Shown: positions 28,606 to 36,465, counted from the first letter of the stretch. The stretch: 64,000 bases of DNA from Longilinea arvoryzae (GCF_001050235.1 NZ_DF967972.1:3227953-3291952); one strand, 5' to 3'. The notes: generated from the letters alone by a model not told the origin. Program-made: numbers and translations.

Positions 28606-29880
28606 ATGTCTAGAATAATTCTGAATTCCTTTCGTGCCTTGATTTCAATGACAGTTCTACTACTGGCTGCTCAATTTCCTGAAATTCAATCGGCACCAAC
28701 CACCGTTCAGGCTGGTTCGGGCACTACAATTGACATTCCCCAATCGAGTGTTGTGCCTGTAATGGATGGTATCTGTGATCCTCTGGAATACGAAGATGCG
28801 ACAAAGATCTTTGTTACTGTGAGCACTAACCTGACTTTTCCCGTCTTTGTTAAGCATTCTGCAACCGATGCTTATTTCTGCTTTGGAGATTCGTCCGGTT
28901 TACCGTTACCGAATGGCGGACTTTCCCATGTGGTTGTCTATGTCGATCCGCTGCATGACGGAGATATCTACGGGAGTAATGCCGACGACTTTAGAGTCCA
29001 CATGCCATATGATTCTCAGGGTCTACCGTGGGCAGCAACCTGGGGTTCAGGGCTTTTCAACGGACCAAACCCCGGAGGTTGGCAGGCGGTCAAATATCAA
29101 AATCCCGAACCTTCGCCTTTTTGGCAGGTGGAATTCAAAATTTCCCGGGAGAATATGGGCGGGTGGAAACACCCGGTCGGCCTGGCCTTTTTTTATCATT
29201 GGTGGCGATATGAAGGGGATGATTATTCCTGGCCGTTATCTGGAATCTGGGCAAATGCCAGACACTATGGCAATGGGAACTTGAACACAGGTACTGTCAA
29301 TATTGGAAATACCGCTACCGTAAATACGATAGATGGTCTTTGCGATAATGAATATGACGATGCAACGACGAATACTTTTTCCATTTCCGGCCAGGCGGTC
29401 ACTTCTTATTATGAACACTCAGGCACGGATTTGTACGTTTGCCTCAAGAACTTACCCATTCCTGACCCAACCCTTCAAAACCAACCCAATGTGGCTGTAT
29501 ATTTAACGCGCGCTGGTAGAGGCGGTGGAAGCCCATCAACAAACGACCTATCTTTGACAATTTCCTATGATGGCACAATCCGGGTTGGCAGTGGAGATGG
29601 TGTTGACTTTACGGGTCCTATACCAGGAGGCTATGAAATTGCCCGATCCACTTATTTGGACGGGTGGGATGCTGAATTTCAACTTAATGGCGCTGTCATC
29701 GGAAATTGGTGGTCGCGGGCCATCGGCCTTTCAGTCGCTGGACAAAATATCGACTCGCCGGACGATTTTTGGGGTTGGCCTACCGGATCCAAAGCACTCG
29801 TTCCAAATTCATGGGGCGAAGGAAACCTGATCGATCTTTCGGAACCCCCGCATTTATTTTTGCCGATCATCATTCGGTAG
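28606..29880 (+). CDS. Secreted protein with two tandem DOMON/CBM9-like domains and LPIIIR tail
   Basis: 424 residues from the ATG at 28606 (GAGGGA upstream); the earlier in-frame ATG at 28510 gives an implausible N-terminus. Signal peptide about 1-29. Two homologous halves begin DGICDPLEYEDAT (54-66) and DGLCDNEYDDAT (243-254). Each continues with HSATDAYFCF or HSGTDLYVCL, a VVVYVDP or VAVYLTR strand, and FWQVEFKIS or GWDAEFQLN. The pattern resembles carbohydrate-binding DOMON/CBM9 folds. It ends LFLPIIIR, a C-terminal tail I associate with exported Chloroflexota proteins. The paired Cys in each half probably form disulfides. Base use is more AT-rich than in its neighbours, suggesting transfer. 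Confidence 0.75.
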   Translation: MSRIILNSFRALISMTVLLLAAQFPEIQSAPTTVQAGSGTTIDIPQSSVVPVMDGICDPLEYEDATKIFVTVSTNLTFPVFVKHSATDAYFCFGDSSGLPLPNGGLSHVVVYVDPLHDGDIYGSNADDFRVHMPYDSQGLPWAATWGSGLFNGPNPGGWQAVKYQNPEPSPFWQVEFKISRENMGGWKHPVGLAFFYHWWRYEGDDYSWPLSGIWANARHYGNGNLNTGTVNIGNTATVNTIDGLCDNEYDDATTNTFSISGQAVTSYYEHSGTDLYVCLKNLPIPDPTLQNQPNVAVYLTRAGRGGGSPSTNDLSLTISYDGTIRVGSGDGVDFTGPIPGGYEIARSTYLDGWDAEFQLNGAVIGNWWSRAIGLSVAGQNIDSPDDFWGWPTGSKALVPNSWGEGNLIDLSEPPHLFLPIIIR

Positions 29881-29936
29881 AAGCAATTGCCATACGAAAA
29901 TCCTGGCCTGGGTAAAAAAGAACGATCTGCGTTTTC

Positions 29937-29972
29937 TGAACTGCACCCCATAGGGTAGACAGAAAAAGAAAG
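29937..29972 (+). repeat. IS3 element terminal inverted repeat, left
   Basis: Reads inward TGAACTGCACCC, 8 unmatched bases, then AGACAG and AAAAAGAAAG. It pairs with the right end without gaps. Confidence 0.85.
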
Positions 29973-29983
29973 TGGCCTCAAGG

Positions 29984-30793
29984 CTAAGTGGACAGACACC
30001 TGAGTTGATAGGGTGTCTGTCTTGTTTTCAATTGTATCCGTTCATAGTTGAAAAAGTAGATGTATTCGTCAACAATCTGCTTAGCCTCCTCGAAAGTAGG
30101 AGTAGAAATATTGCGTAGAGCTTCTTCTTTGAGATGGCCGAAGAAGTTTTCCATTGGCGCATTGTCCCAACAATTCCCTCTGCGCGACATGGAAGGAGTA
30201 ATGCTATACTGTTGGGTAAGGACATGATATGCGTGTGAGGTATATTGATGCCCTTGGTCACTGTGGAGGATCAGTCCATCAGTGACCTTTTCTTTCTCCT
30301 GAGCCAACTTGAGGGTCCTGGTTACCAATGCCACCGAGTTTGAGAGGCTCATGGCATGAGCAACGATAAAGCCACCGTATAAATCCTTGATGGTGGATAG
30401 ATAAGCCCAGCCCTGCTGTGTGGCAATGTAGGTGATATCCGTTACCCATTTCTGGTTTGGCCGAGTGGCCGCAAAGTCACGGTTGAGAATATTCTCGTAG
30501 CGATGATAGATCTCCAACTGGCTCATTTTGGTGAACATCTTGTGGCGACGTGCCACTGAGCGAATGCCCAGACAGTTCATCAAACGCAAAATGGCCTTGT
30601 GGTTGATAATGACTGAACGATATTGGCTCAACCACAGCCCAATCCGCCGGTATCCGTAAGTGCTTTTTGATGCAGCATAGGCTTCCAGGATCAGTTGTTT
30701 CCGTTCAGCATCCAAATCTGGCTGACCCTTGCGCTTAAGCCAGGCATAGTAAGCTGCTCGCGAAATCCCGAAGAAACTACACATCGCGTTCAC
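29984..30793 (-). CDS. IS3-family transposase OrfB (DDE integrase domain)
   Basis: 269 residues as a separate GTG-started frame overlapping orfA by 4 bases (GTGA). The HTH_21 region (NAMCSFFGISRAAYYAWLKRKG) is followed by the rve integrase core with the DDE triad: Asp in KWVTDITY, Asp in LHSDQGHQY, Glu in MENFFGHLKEE. The natural product is probably an OrfAB fusion. The -1 frame is open upstream to an A7 run at 30871-30877 and encodes QYRVIEHYRGIYPVNAM, which matches the usual junction of IS3 fusions. Confidence 0.94.
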   Translation of the reverse strand: MNAMCSFFGISRAAYYAWLKRKGQPDLDAERKQLILEAYAASKSTYGYRRIGLWLSQYRSVIINHKAILRLMNCLGIRSVARRHKMFTKMSQLEIYHRYENILNRDFAATRPNQKWVTDITYIATQQGWAYLSTIKDLYGGFIVAHAMSLSNSVALVTRTLKLAQEKEKVTDGLILHSDQGHQYTSHAYHVLTQQYSITPSMSRRGNCWDNAPMENFFGHLKEEALRNISTPTFEEAKQIVDEYIYFFNYERIQLKTRQTPYQLRCLST

Positions 30794-31137
30794 AGGGTAG
30801 ATTCCTCGATAGTGTTCGATGACCCGATATTGCGCCTCGCGAGCATAGCTGTGCGCAACTCGGTATGAAATTTTTTTAGCAGCGCATTCTCCATCTCCAG
30901 GTGGGCGATATAGGCTGGTTGGGTTAACGGCGTTTTCCGCGGCCGACCAATCGGCTTATCGAAACCAGCTTCGCCTTCCCGCCGAAAGCGCCGAACCCAC
31001 TGCTCAACCAGCTCTCCGCGTGGCAGTCCCAATTCCTGAGCGGTTTCAGCGTTTGTTTTGCCTTGTTCTAAACACATCTGCACTGCCAGCAACTTTACTT
31101 CCTTGCGATAGTGAACCATCCCTTTTTCCCCAGACAT
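30790..31137 (-). CDS. IS3-family transposase OrfA (helix-turn-helix)
   Basis: 115 residues. The N-terminal HTH (VQMCLEQGKTNAETAQELGL, PRGELVEQWVRRFRREG) should bind the element ends. The C-terminal leucine-zipper-like stretch (YIAHLEMENALLKKF) is where IS3 OrfA and OrfAB dimerise. The slippery run CTA AAA AAA (30871-30879) lies in the zipper, so ribosomes can slip -1 into orfB. Confidence 0.92.
   Translation of the reverse strand: MSGEKGMVHYRKEVKLLAVQMCLEQGKTNAETAQELGLPRGELVEQWVRRFRREGEAGFDKPIGRPRKTPLTQPAYIAHLEMENALLKKFHTELRTAMLARRNIGSSNTIEESTL
30871..30877 (-). promoter_or_regulatory. Programmed -1 frameshift site (A7) of the IS3 element
   Basis: Read on the minus strand in orfA frame as CTA AAA AAA TTT. 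Slipping one base back gives ATT TCA TAC in orfB frame with no stop before the DDE domain. A7 is a known slippery heptamer of this family. Confidence 0.75.
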
Positions 31138-31175
31138 AGTAAAAGCACCTCCTGCTTCTATTCTCGCATGAGGTG

Positions 31176-31211
31176 CTTTCTTTTCCTGTCTTGTTTTCTG
31201 GGTTCAGTTCA
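31176..31211 (-). repeat. IS3 element terminal inverted repeat, right
   Basis: Reads inward (minus strand) TGAACTGAACCC, 8 unmatched bases, AGACAG, then GAAAAGAAAG. Confidence 0.85.
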
Positions 31212-31573
31212 TTCCGGATCGTTTTCTTTTTGGCGCGGGTGAAGTTTGAACCCAAAACCAATGGCTTAAGGGTAATGACCGGGATAGTTAAGAATTACGC
31301 CAGCTACAATTTATATTGTTAATATATACAATTTATTTATGAAAATGATAGCGTTTATCGCATAGAATGGGGCTATCGCAATTTCAGGCTTAGAGATCCG
31401 AGTCGGGTGTATCGCGACCGGAGAATAAGCCTTTCGCGGATATCCAGCCACGGTTTCAGACGATCGAGTAAATGAGTCATCCGTCGGGGTTTAGCAATGG
31501 AGGACTTGACAGGCGCCATTGCTATCGCGACGAATGCGTCCTCAGATGTTGGACGTTGTTTTAAGGAGCAAAT
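31212..31573. other. AT-rich intergenic region, 362 bases, with a tRNA remnant
   Basis: Begins at the IS boundary. Contains the tRNA-Met-like remnant (31231-31273), an AT-rich stretch with TATATT/AATATA symmetry near 31312-31327, and TTGACA at 31506-31511 without a convincing -10. The last bases (TTAAGGAGC, 31560-31568) are the ribosome site of the following gene. No ORF is credible. Confidence 0.6.
31231..31273 (-). pseudogene. Remnant of tRNA-Met(CAT) 3' half
   Basis: 36 of 43 bases match the plus-strand text of the intact tRNA gene from 33207, covering the acceptor 3' strand, T arm, variable loop and the 3' side of the anticodon arm. The match stops at the anticodon, which is destroyed. 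Same orientation as the intact copy, about 2 kb away, so the two form a direct repeat. This is the layout left by integrases that use a tRNA 3' end, but no integrase gene is present. Confidence 0.7.
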
Positions 31574-32914
31574 ATGACAGAAAAACTGTCTAGAAGAGCT
31601 TTCATGAAGTGGTTATTTGTATTGATCGGGGGTGGGGGAACCGCTTTGGTGAATTCTTTCTATCCAATGAATATACTTGGATCAGTTCCTGGGAAGAAAA
31701 GGACCCCAAAGGGCACTCCTACAGGGACAGCTACACCGACGGGTACCAAGACACCTACCCGTAGTCCAACCGTGACCCTCACATCATCGCCGACATCCAC
31801 CGGACCACCAATTTCGACGAATATCGCTGCACCTGGTTCGACAGCCACGATTACACCGACTCGCACATCCACACAAGGTAACACTGTACCTCCGCCGGTG
31901 ACAGGGGGGCGGGTGGTGCATATGCACAGCAATACAGCAACGGACTGGGACGGATCGAGTGATTTCTGGAACCATGTGAACCAGAGCACTGTGAATAACA
32001 TGGTGGACCAGGGGATAATGATCCTGACGGGGAAATCCACATTAAGCGATGCCTGGCATGCGATTCTGCCCAACTACAGTGCCGGTCAGCCGGTGGCAAT
32101 CAAGGTGAATTTTAACAATACGATCAGTTGGGGGTGTGGAAGTACCTCGAGCGTCATCAACGCCTTGATCCAACCGGTGAATGCGGTGGTCAGGGGATTG
32201 AAAGGGATTGGCGTTGCGGAAGGGGATGTTTGGGTGTACGATGCTTCGAACCGCGTGATTCCTGACTACTTTGTAAACGGTGGAATCTATGCGGTTAAAT
32301 ACTTTGGAGGTTGTCGTCGGGACGTGAATTGGGCGGGGGGTAGCCCCGTGAATTTCTTCCCGCCAGCGGGTGTGGCAATGCCAGGGCCAAACAAAATACC
32401 GGGGCTGCTGGTGGATACAGCCTACCTAATTAACATGCCGATTATGAAGAACCACAGCGTGGCCGGGGTAACATTGTCGTTCAAGCACCACCTGGGGTCG
32501 ATCAATAACCCCGGGGGACTCCATAGCCAAATCTTTGTGAACAATGAAGGAACGAATTACAGCGATACCTACAACCCATTGATCGATCTATACAAGAACT
32601 TGAACATTGGGCCAAAGACGGTGCTGACGATCGGGGATGGAATATTCGGGTGCAAGGGGCAGGAGGATCTGGCACCGTCAGTATGGAGCACGTTTGGGGG
32701 AAAGGCGCCGAACAGCCTGTTGTTTGCGACCGACCCGGTAGCAATTGACAGTGTGATGTATGACTTGTTGAATGCAGAACCGTACGCACAACCACCCGCC
32801 CTCTCCGACAACTACTTGCGGTTGGCGCAGAATGCAGGCCTTGGGGTGTTCGAGCATGGCGACCCCTGGGGCACCGGTTACCAGCGTATCGACTACCGTA
32901 AGAGGGAGATCTAG
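31574..32914 (+). CDS. Tat-exported DUF362 protein with Thr/Pro-rich linker
   Basis: 446 residues. The twin-arginine signal SRRAFMK at 6-12 is followed by a hydrophobic stretch to about residue 35, implying export of a folded, perhaps cofactor-bearing protein. A Thr/Pro/Ser-rich linker runs to about 110. The DUF362 domain follows: VAIKVNFNN, LINMPIMKNHSVAGVTLSFKH, IGDGIFGCKG, ATDPVAIDSVMYDLL. DUF362 proteins often carry or partner ferredoxin modules; none is fused here. TTAAGGAGC precedes the ATG. The gene lies between the tRNA remnant and tRNA-Met and has low-GC surroundings, so it may be acquired. Confidence 0.85.
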   Translation: MTEKLSRRAFMKWLFVLIGGGGTALVNSFYPMNILGSVPGKKRTPKGTPTGTATPTGTKTPTRSPTVTLTSSPTSTGPPISTNIAAPGSTATITPTRTSTQGNTVPPPVTGGRVVHMHSNTATDWDGSSDFWNHVNQSTVNNMVDQGIMILTGKSTLSDAWHAILPNYSAGQPVAIKVNFNNTISWGCGSTSSVINALIQPVNAVVRGLKGIGVAEGDVWVYDASNRVIPDYFVNGGIYAVKYFGGCRRDVNWAGGSPVNFFPPAGVAMPGPNKIPGLLVDTAYLINMPIMKNHSVAGVTLSFKHHLGSINNPGGLHSQIFVNNEGTNYSDTYNPLIDLYKNLNIGPKTVLTIGDGIFGCKGQEDLAPSVWSTFGGKAPNSLLFATDPVAIDSVMYDLLNAEPYAQPPALSDNYLRLAQNAGLGVFEHGDPWGTGYQRIDYRKREI

Positions 32915-33177
32915 TCGAATACTTCCTCTCATAACCGGAGTAAGTGATTGTATTCCCGCAGAGACATGCCGATCCCGAATTCGGTCTTTCTTCATGCCAC
33001 GGGTTGGAAATACCGGCTATGTTCGGGTGGGAAAATCACTGCCATATTGAGTCTTTGGAAAAATCAAGCCGCTTATCGTTTTCAGCGCCCCGGCTTTTCT
33101 TCAAGAGACCCGGAAGTTGATAGAAATGGGGAAGTAGATGCAAAAATCGCCGTATATGGGGTGTTCCAAAAAAAATA
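32915..33177. other. Non-coding stretch between DUF362 gene and tRNA-Met
   Basis: Frames here (for example 32948-33178 +) lack a ribosome site and family resemblance. I see nothing I can name apart from the terminator at its end. Confidence 0.5.
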
Positions 33178-33200
33178 AATCCCCTAGATACAGGGGATTT
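33172..33200 (-). terminator. Intrinsic terminator of tRNA-Met
   Basis: On the minus strand: 8-bp stem (33178-33185 with 33192-33199), 6-base loop, then TATTTTTTTT. It starts 7 bases after the tRNA 3' end. Confidence 0.85.
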
Positions 33201-33206
33201 TGGGAG

Positions 33207-33278
33207 TGGCGAGGGTGGGATTTGAACCCACAACCAATGGCTTATGAGTCCACTGCTCCACCGTTGAGCTACCTCGCC
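33207..33278 (-). tRNA. tRNA-Met(CAT), or tRNA-Ile2 read by CAT
   Basis: 72 bases form a full cloverleaf on the minus strand. The 7-bp acceptor GGCGAGG/CCTCGCC is perfect. D stem GCTC/GAGC; anticodon loop CTCATAA with anticodon CAT; T stem GTGGG/CCCAC with TTCAAAT loop. The pair closing the anticodon loop (A31-G39) is mismatched. CCA is not encoded; the discriminator is A. It lacks the initiator tRNA's three G-C pairs, so it is elongator Met or lysidine-modified Ile. The sequence alone does not settle which. Confidence 0.92.
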
Positions 33279-33294
33279 GTGTTGTGCGGGGGTT

Positions 33295-33323
33295 AGTTTA
33301 CTATGAGGGCCCTTTTTTGTCAA
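33295..33323 (-). promoter_or_regulatory. Promoter of tRNA-Met
   Basis: Minus strand: TTGACA (33318-33323), 17-base spacer, TAAACT (33295-33300). The start would lie about 10 bases before the tRNA 5' end. Confidence 0.7.
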
Positions 33324-33351
33324 TAAAACTGATTGCAAAAATTCAGGGCAT

Positions 33352-34056
33352 TTATCCGAAACCCAGACCCTTTTCTTTCATCGATACATAGCGTCCCTGC
33401 CCGATCACCAGGTGATCCAGCAGTTCGATGTCCATCAACTTGCCGGCCTGGATGACGCCGCGCGTCAAGGCCACGTCTTCCGGGCTGGGCGTCGGATCGC
33501 CGCTGGGGTGATTGTGCACCACCAGGATGGAAGCCGCGTTGCGCTGGATGGCCGGCCGGAACAATTCGCCGATGCGCACCATCGACGAGTTCAACGAGCC
33601 CTTGTAGATCTTCTCGATGCCCAGCACGCGGTTGCGTGTGTCGAGCGCCATCACCCACAACTGCTCCTGCGGCAGCGCCGCCATTTCATAGCGCACCAGT
33701 TCGGCGGCTTCACCGGGTGAATGCACCGCCGGGCGGTCTTCGACGGACTGCGCGGCCAGGCGGCGTCCCAGTTCGATGGCCGCTTTGATCTGGGCCGCCT
33801 TGGCCGTCCCCAGGCCTTTGACAGCGCAAACCTCGCTGAACGAAGCGCGCTGCAAACCGGACAACCCGTGAAATTCCTGCAGCAGACGGTGCCCCAACTG
33901 GACCGCGTTTTCACCCTGGATGCCCACCCGCAGCAGGATGGCCAGCAGTTCGGCGTTGTTCAACGCCTCCGCGCCGAGCATTTCCAACCGTTCGCGCGGG
34001 CGGTCGTTGCTCTCCAGATCCAGAATCCGATATCCCCCGGCCTGTTCTTTGACCAT
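33352..34056 (-). CDS. radC: RadC-family JAMM/MPN protein
   Basis: 234 residues. The N-terminal helix-hairpin-helix region (about 1-95: FSEVCAVKGLGTAKAAQIKAA) precedes the JAMM metal site VVHNHPSGDPTPSPED, a complete HxH...S..D set. RadC was named for repair but its role is still unclear; the JAMM fold may be a metallopeptidase or nuclease. Divergent from the zinc-ribbon membrane protein at 34186. Confidence 0.95.
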   Translation of the reverse strand: MVKEQAGGYRILDLESNDRPRERLEMLGAEALNNAELLAILLRVGIQGENAVQLGHRLLQEFHGLSGLQRASFSEVCAVKGLGTAKAAQIKAAIELGRRLAAQSVEDRPAVHSPGEAAELVRYEMAALPQEQLWVMALDTRNRVLGIEKIYKGSLNSSMVRIGELFRPAIQRNAASILVVHNHPSGDPTPSPEDVALTRGVIQAGKLMDIELLDHLVIGQGRYVSMKEKGLGFG

Positions 34057-34160
34057 TTTCGCCCCGTTGATCTATATTGTAATTGTTTTTGACTATAGTA
34101 GAAATTTATTTTTTTCGCAAGCTGGATCGAGGATGAAAAACCGTTTGAGTCATCCCATGC

Positions 34161-34166
34161 TATAAT
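34161..34166 (+). promoter_or_regulatory. Extended -10 box (TGCTATAAT)
   Basis: CATGCTATAATTT here is identical to the 13 bases at 59830-59842. It lies 19 bases before the ATG at 34186, leaving a short leader with GGAGA. Confidence 0.6.
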
Positions 34167-34185
34167 TTAGCTTTGGAGAATTTCC

Positions 34186-34788
34186 ATGACGTTCGATCCC
34201 ACCACTCTCAGCAATTTCACGTTATTTGGCACGGCCTTCGCCGCGGCGTTCATCGCCGCGCTCTGGCTCAGCCTGGTGATCTGGACATTCCGGGATATCC
34301 GCTCGCGAGCGCGCGATCCCCTGGCCCGTGTGCTCGCGATTTTGGTGGTCGCAGTTCTCTTCCTGCCGGGTGTGCTGGTTTACCTCATTCTGCGTCCCGC
34401 CCGGACCCTGGAAGAAGAATATCAGCGATCTCTCGAAGAAGAAGCTCTGTTGCAAACCATCGAAGAAATCCCGGTCTGCCCGGGCTGTTCGCGGCACATC
34501 GAGCCGGATTGGATCGCCTGCCCGCACTGCCACACCCGCCTGAAAAAGCGCTGCCACCAGTGCGGCCGCCTGATGGAGCTGCCGTGGAACCTGTGCCCCT
34601 ATTGCGCCACCCCGGCTCCGGGCGCGCGCCGTGAAAATATCACCATGGAAGAGGCCCTCCAGACACTGCCCAATGAAGCTCCCGCAGACGAACCGCCCTC
34701 CCAACCGGTCGCGGTGGAAGTCGACGAGCCTCAAGCAGCCGAGACAAAGCCGATCGAGGAAAATCCAACCGAGAGCCAGGAACCATAG
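34186..34788 (+). CDS. Membrane protein with double zinc ribbon
   Basis: 200 residues. Two helices (about 10-34 and 46-68) are followed by an acidic helix (EEEYQRSLEEEALLQ). A double zinc ribbon then shows four CxxC knuckles: CPGC, CPHC, CHQC, CPYC (about 99-143). An acidic Pro/Glu-rich tail closes the protein. It heads the co-directional run that includes parAB, 16 bases ahead of the PfkB gene. Function unknown. Confidence 0.85.
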   Translation: MTFDPTTLSNFTLFGTAFAAAFIAALWLSLVIWTFRDIRSRARDPLARVLAILVVAVLFLPGVLVYLILRPARTLEEEYQRSLEEEALLQTIEEIPVCPGCSRHIEPDWIACPHCHTRLKKRCHQCGRLMELPWNLCPYCATPAPGARRENITMEEALQTLPNEAPADEPPSQPVAVEVDEPQAAETKPIEENPTESQEP

Positions 34789-34792
34789 TTGG

Positions 34793-34798
34793 TATAAT
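34793..34798 (+). promoter_or_regulatory. -10 box six bases before the PfkB start
   Basis: TGGTATAAT ends 6 bases before the ATG at 34805; no Shine-Dalgarno. It would allow leaderless expression of the PfkB-parAB set separately from the upstream gene. Confidence 0.6.
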
Positions 34799-34804
34799 TG
34801 GACC

Positions 34805-35662
34805 ATGTATAATCTTTCGCCGATTGAACCGGTAGATTATCTCATTATTGGTCATCTCACTCAGGATATGACTGAAAATGGCCCCGTACTCGGCGGTACG
34901 GCATCTTATGCTGCCCGCACGGCCCTGGCCATCGGGCTGCGGGTCGGTATTGTCACCTCGTGCGCCAGCGATATCGCGCTGGATAGCCTTAATGGCGCAG
35001 CCATTAGCATGCGCGCCTCCGAATATTCCACCACCTTCGAAAACATTCAAACGCCGAACGGGCGAATTCAATATCTACACCACCTCGCCTCGGGGTTGGA
35101 CTATTCCATGGTCCCGCGCACCTGGCAGGATGCCCCCATCGTTCATCTGGGACCGATCGCCCAGGAAGTGGACCCCAAACTGGCGCGGGCCTTTCCCGAT
35201 TCTCAGGTCTGCCTGACGCCGCAGGGCTGGCTGCGCACCTGGAATTCCGACCATAAAGTGCATCCCACCGACTGGCCGGAAGCGCGATATGTTCTGGAGA
35301 ACGCCAGCGCGGCCGTCCTCAGCATCGAGGACGTTCAGGGTGACGAAAGCATCCTCGAAGACATGCTTTCGTCGATTCGCATTCTGGTCGTCACCGAAGG
35401 CGCCCGCGGATCCCGGCTTTACTGGAATGGCGATCTCCGCTACTTCCGGCCACCCGAGGTGCCTGAAATCGACCCGACCGGCGCCGGAGATATATTCGCC
35501 GCCGCATTCTTTGTCCGTCTCTACCAGACGCACGATCCCTGGGAGGCGGCCCGTTTTGCCACCCAACTGGCAGCCAATTCCGTCACCCGCCCCGGTCTGG
35601 CCGGCACGCCGACCATCGATGAGGTGCAAACGGCGCTGCTCGAAATCATTCCAAAGGCATAA
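34805..35662 (+). CDS. PfkB-family carbohydrate/nucleoside kinase
   Basis: 285 residues. The glycine-rich N-terminal substrate motif is GGTASYAARTALAIG. The C-terminal ATP/anion-hole signature DPTGAGDIFAAAF carries the catalytic Asp (in GAGD). It is slightly short for the family and its N-terminus begins YNLSPIEPVDYLIIGHLTQD, so I take the ATG at 34805 and not the in-frame start inside the preceding gene. Substrate unknown. It stands 5 bases before parA. Confidence 0.9.
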   Translation: MYNLSPIEPVDYLIIGHLTQDMTENGPVLGGTASYAARTALAIGLRVGIVTSCASDIALDSLNGAAISMRASEYSTTFENIQTPNGRIQYLHHLASGLDYSMVPRTWQDAPIVHLGPIAQEVDPKLARAFPDSQVCLTPQGWLRTWNSDHKVHPTDWPEARYVLENASAAVLSIEDVQGDESILEDMLSSIRILVVTEGARGSRLYWNGDLRYFRPPEVPEIDPTGAGDIFAAAFFVRLYQTHDPWEAARFATQLAANSVTRPGLAGTPTIDEVQTALLEIIPKA

Positions 35663-35667
35663 CCACC

Positions 35668-36465
35668 ATGGCCCGTATCTATACACTGGCAAATCAAAAA
35701 GGCGGCGTAGGAAAGACGACCTGCGCGATCAATCTGGGCGCGTACCTGGGTTATTACGGGCAGCGTGTCCTGCTGGTCGATCTGGATCCGCAGGCAAACG
35801 CCACTTCCTCGCTTGGCATCGACAAGAAAACGGTCAAGAGCGGCACCTACGAGGTGCTGATCGGCGCCAATCCGGTCGGGCCGCAGATATTACATAATCC
35901 GAAGCTGAAAATATCCGTCCTGCCGTCATCGCCCGCCCTGGCCGGCGCGGAAATCGAACTCATCGAGATGGCGAACCGGGAACAACGCCTCAAGGATGCA
36001 CTCGCGCCGGTCATGGATCGCTACGACTACATCCTGATCGATTGCCCGCCGTCGCTCAGTTTGCTGACCATCAACGGGCTCATTGCCGGGCGGAATGGCG
36101 TGCTCATTCCGGTGCAGTGCGAATACCTGGCTCTCGAAGGGTTGGGCCAATTGACCCAGACATTGACCCGGGTGCGCACTTCGTTGTTCCCCAACCTGCA
36201 GGTTCGGGGCGTGATTCTGACCATGTACGACGGCCGGACTCGCCTGGCCATGGATGTGGTTGGTGAGGTCAAGAAGTATTTCCCGGAGAAGGTTTTCCAA
36301 ACGATTATTCCGCGCAGCATCCGTCTGGCAGAAGCCCCTTCCTACGGGCAGCCCATTTCGCTCTACGCGCCTGATTCGACCGCCGCGCGCTCCTATGCGG
36401 CTCTGGCGCGGGAATTGCTGGAACAGGACGGAATTCATATTCCCGTGTTCAGTGAGGAAGGATGA
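35668..36465 (+). CDS. parA: Chromosome-partitioning ATPase ParA/Soj
   Basis: 265 residues. Deviant Walker A KGGVGKTT at 11-18, Walker A' DLDPQANATSSLGI, Walker B ILIDCPPSL. The C-terminal RSIRLAEAPSYGQPI is characteristic of chromosomal Soj proteins. It binds DNA when ATP-bound and moves ParB-parS complexes. Overlaps parB by 4 bases. Confidence 0.97.
   Translation: MARIYTLANQKGGVGKTTCAINLGAYLGYYGQRVLLVDLDPQANATSSLGIDKKTVKSGTYEVLIGANPVGPQILHNPKLKISVLPSSPALAGAEIELIEMANREQRLKDALAPVMDRYDYILIDCPPSLSLLTINGLIAGRNGVLIPVQCEYLALEGLGQLTQTLTRVRTSLFPNLQVRGVILTMYDGRTRLAMDVVGEVKKYFPEKVFQTIIPRSIRLAEAPSYGQPISLYAPDSTAARSYAALARELLEQDGIHIPVFSEEG

Larger units (their letters stand above)
29937..31211 (-). mobile_element. 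Complete IS3-family insertion sequence, 1275 bp
   Basis: The ends are inverted repeats: 29937-29972 and 31176-31211 match at TGAACTGMACCC, then after an 8-base unmatched centre again at AGACAGRAAAAGAAAG. TTC directly flanks both sides (29934-29936 and 31212-31214), a 3-base target duplication. Inside are orfA and orfB on the minus strand with a -1 frameshift site, typical of IS3 elements (IS150/IS3-like groups). A 9-bp inverted repeat (AAAGCACCT at 31142-31150 with 31171-31179) sits just upstream of orfA and may limit read-through transcription. It looks intact and potentially active. Confidence 0.9.

Noticed and set aside
32948..33178. Possible small gene between the DUF362 gene and tRNA-Met
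   Set aside because: No ribosome site, no family resemblance, and it runs into the tRNA terminator.
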